Below are positions 62,986 to 64,000 of a stretch of DNA of 64,000 bases, one piece after another. This DNA is from Streptomyces sp. CoH27. GTDB lineage: Bacteria > Actinomycetota > Actinomycetes > Streptomycetales > Streptomycetaceae. The translations under genes and the position numbers were made by a program. Every line of letters begins with the position of its first letter. Within the stretch, counting starts at the first letter, position 1. The DNA lies in assembly GCF_020181035.1 (NCBI RefSeq), contig NZ_JAIQYY010000001.1, forward strand, positions 95,823-159,822, written 5' to 3'. The notes below the pieces were generated by a model. The model was not told the origin of the DNA, did no database searches, and worked only from the letters and a program-made list of their open reading frames with translations.

Positions 62986-63686
62986 AGATCCAGGGTGCGA
63001 CGGCGCTCGTCACCGGTGCCAACCGCGGGCTCGGCCAGGTCATGGCACGGATGCTCCTGGAGCGCGGCGCCCATCGGGTCTACAGCGGCGCCCGAGACCC
63101 GCGGACGGTCGTGGAGCCCCGTGTGACCCCGGTCCGCCTCGACGTCACCGATCCCGCCCAGGTGGCCGCCGCGGCCCGGACATGTTCCGATGTGAGCCTG
63201 CTGATCAACAACGCCGGAGTGCTGACCGACAGCGCCCTGCTGGCCGCACCCGACACGGCCGCCGCTCGCACGGAGATGGAGGTCAACTACTTCGGCACGC
63301 TCGCCCTGTGCCGCGCCTTCGCACCGCTGCTCATCGGCAACGCGCCCGGCGCCATCGTCAACGTGCTGTCCATCGCGAGCTGGTTCACCAACCCGGCGAT
63401 GGGCTCCTACAGCGCCTCCAAGGCCGCCGCGTGGGCCCTGACCAACGGGATCCGCGGCGAACTCCACGACACCGGCGTCCTCGTCGTCGGCGTGCACTGC
63501 GGTTACATCGACACGGACATGGCCGCCCATGTCACCGGCCCCAAGAACACCCCGGAGGCGGTCGCCCGGCAGACGTTCGACGCCGTCGAAGCGGACCGTA
63601 CGGAGGTACTCGCCGACGAACGCACCCGGCAGACCAGGGCGGCCCTGGGACTCCTCCCCGGCGAATTCCCCACCGGAAGCCGGTGA
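62982..63686 (+). CDS. Short-chain dehydrogenase/reductase
   Basis: A classical SDR of 234 residues with TGANRGLGQVMARMLLERGA (NAD(P) loop), LLINNAG, the catalytic Ser in NVLSIASW, and the catalytic YSASK. The variable tail has little specificity information. It is translationally coupled to the GNAT gene upstream. Its substrate is unknown. It contrasts with the SDR at 57669, which lacks the Tyr. Confidence 0.92.
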   Translation: MKIQGATALVTGANRGLGQVMARMLLERGAHRVYSGARDPRTVVEPRVTPVRLDVTDPAQVAAAARTCSDVSLLINNAGVLTDSALLAAPDTAAARTEMEVNYFGTLALCRAFAPLLIGNAPGAIVNVLSIASWFTNPAMGSYSASKAAAWALTNGIRGELHDTGVLVVGVHCGYIDTDMAAHVTGPKNTPEAVARQTFDAVEADRTEVLADERTRQTRAALGLLPGEFPTGSR

Positions 63687-63857
63687 ACCGGTCGGCCGCC
63701 CCCTGGTACCGCCGTATCTGCCCTGGTCCGCGGCACGTCCTACCGCGAAGGGTGCGCGGAGGCGCATTCTGTGGGTACTCGAAGCGTTGCTCCTCGCCGC
63801 ACGGAGCGCGGGCCGCAGCCGCCCGGGGCGGAGACACAGTTCTGGGACGTGATTACG

Positions 63858-64000
63858 ATGAGTTACCGGCACAAAGGTCACACGGTCCGCATCACCCTGA
63901 CCGAGCGGCTGCCCGGCACCGTACGGACGGCACGGGGCTCCGCGCCGGCAGACGTGGGCGACTGCGGGGCGGGACACGCCCCGCCGGTCACCGGCGCGGT
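63858..64000 (+). CDS. Start of a small gene, cut by the right edge
   Basis: From the ATG at 63858 the frame is open to the window end: MSYRHKGHTVRITLTERLPG, then a run ending GHAPPVTGA. The ribosome site is weak and the family unknown. The preceding 170 bp show no gene. It may be a true small protein or a chance frame. Confidence 0.35.
   Translation, partial: MSYRHKGHTVRITLTERLPGTVRTARGSAPADVGDCGAGHAPPVTGA

Overview
The window is high-GC actinobacterial DNA, almost certainly from a Streptomyces. Codons end in G or C, GTG and TTG starts are common, GGAGG-type ribosome sites are frequent, and the gene content matches Streptomyces (many universal stress proteins, WYL, LacI and CGNR regulators, a mycothiol-dependent enzyme). 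No rRNA, tRNA or CRISPR array was seen. Read-through ORFs on the opposite strand are abundant and were discarded.

Region 1 (1-28,800) resembles the oxygen-limitation/dormancy cluster known from S. coelicolor (osdK/osdR, SCO0167-SCO0219) and the DosR regulon of Mycobacterium tuberculosis. It holds a DevS/DosS-like kinase (cut by the left edge), a NarL/LuxR response regulator (11,485), pyruvate phosphate dikinase, flavin-binding PPOX proteins, three zinc alcohol dehydrogenases, eight universal stress protein (USP) genes, two CBS proteins, a CBS-containing site-2 protease homologue, a small heat-shock protein, a nicotinate phosphoribosyltransferase, an acyl-CoA synthetase with a free-standing acyl carrier protein, and broken Rv1733c-like and Acg-type nitroreductase genes. 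A 16-bp palindrome close to GGGGCCGAACGGCCCC recurs in about ten places, nearly all in promoter gaps, and is the best candidate for the shared regulator site. Together the genes suggest energy and redox maintenance plus ATP-binding stress proteins during hypoxia or dormancy.

Region 2 (29,000-41,100) has a class A penicillin-binding protein, then a small tailoring-like group on the minus strand (two FAD monooxygenases and a glycosyltransferase), a winged-helix regulator and an MBL-fold hydrolase. It ends in a stretch of gene fragments (methyltransferase, GH62 arabinofuranosidase, secreted peptidase, acetyltransferase) around a DUF998-type membrane protein.

Region 3 (41,100-45,060) is a metal-resistance module. 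A P1B-type ATPase is translationally coupled to a 2Fe-2S ferredoxin-like protein, diverges from an ArsR repressor over a perfect 36-bp palindrome, and is followed by a CDF efflux pump.

Region 4 (45,278-64,000) is an accessory patchwork. It has a secreted BNR-repeat protein; a LacI/Gfo-Idh sugar locus with two operators; CGNR, VOC, methyltransferase, GNAT and DUF1330 genes; a broken IS1634-like element; a TetR/SDR pair flanked by 62-bp direct repeats; a WYL regulator divergent from a DUF1579-like gene; and a DinB/MPI-like, GNAT, SDR run.

About eighteen genes across the window are broken, many keeping both ends but lacking the middle. This fits an eroding chromosome arm, although some single-base frameshifts could be assembly errors.
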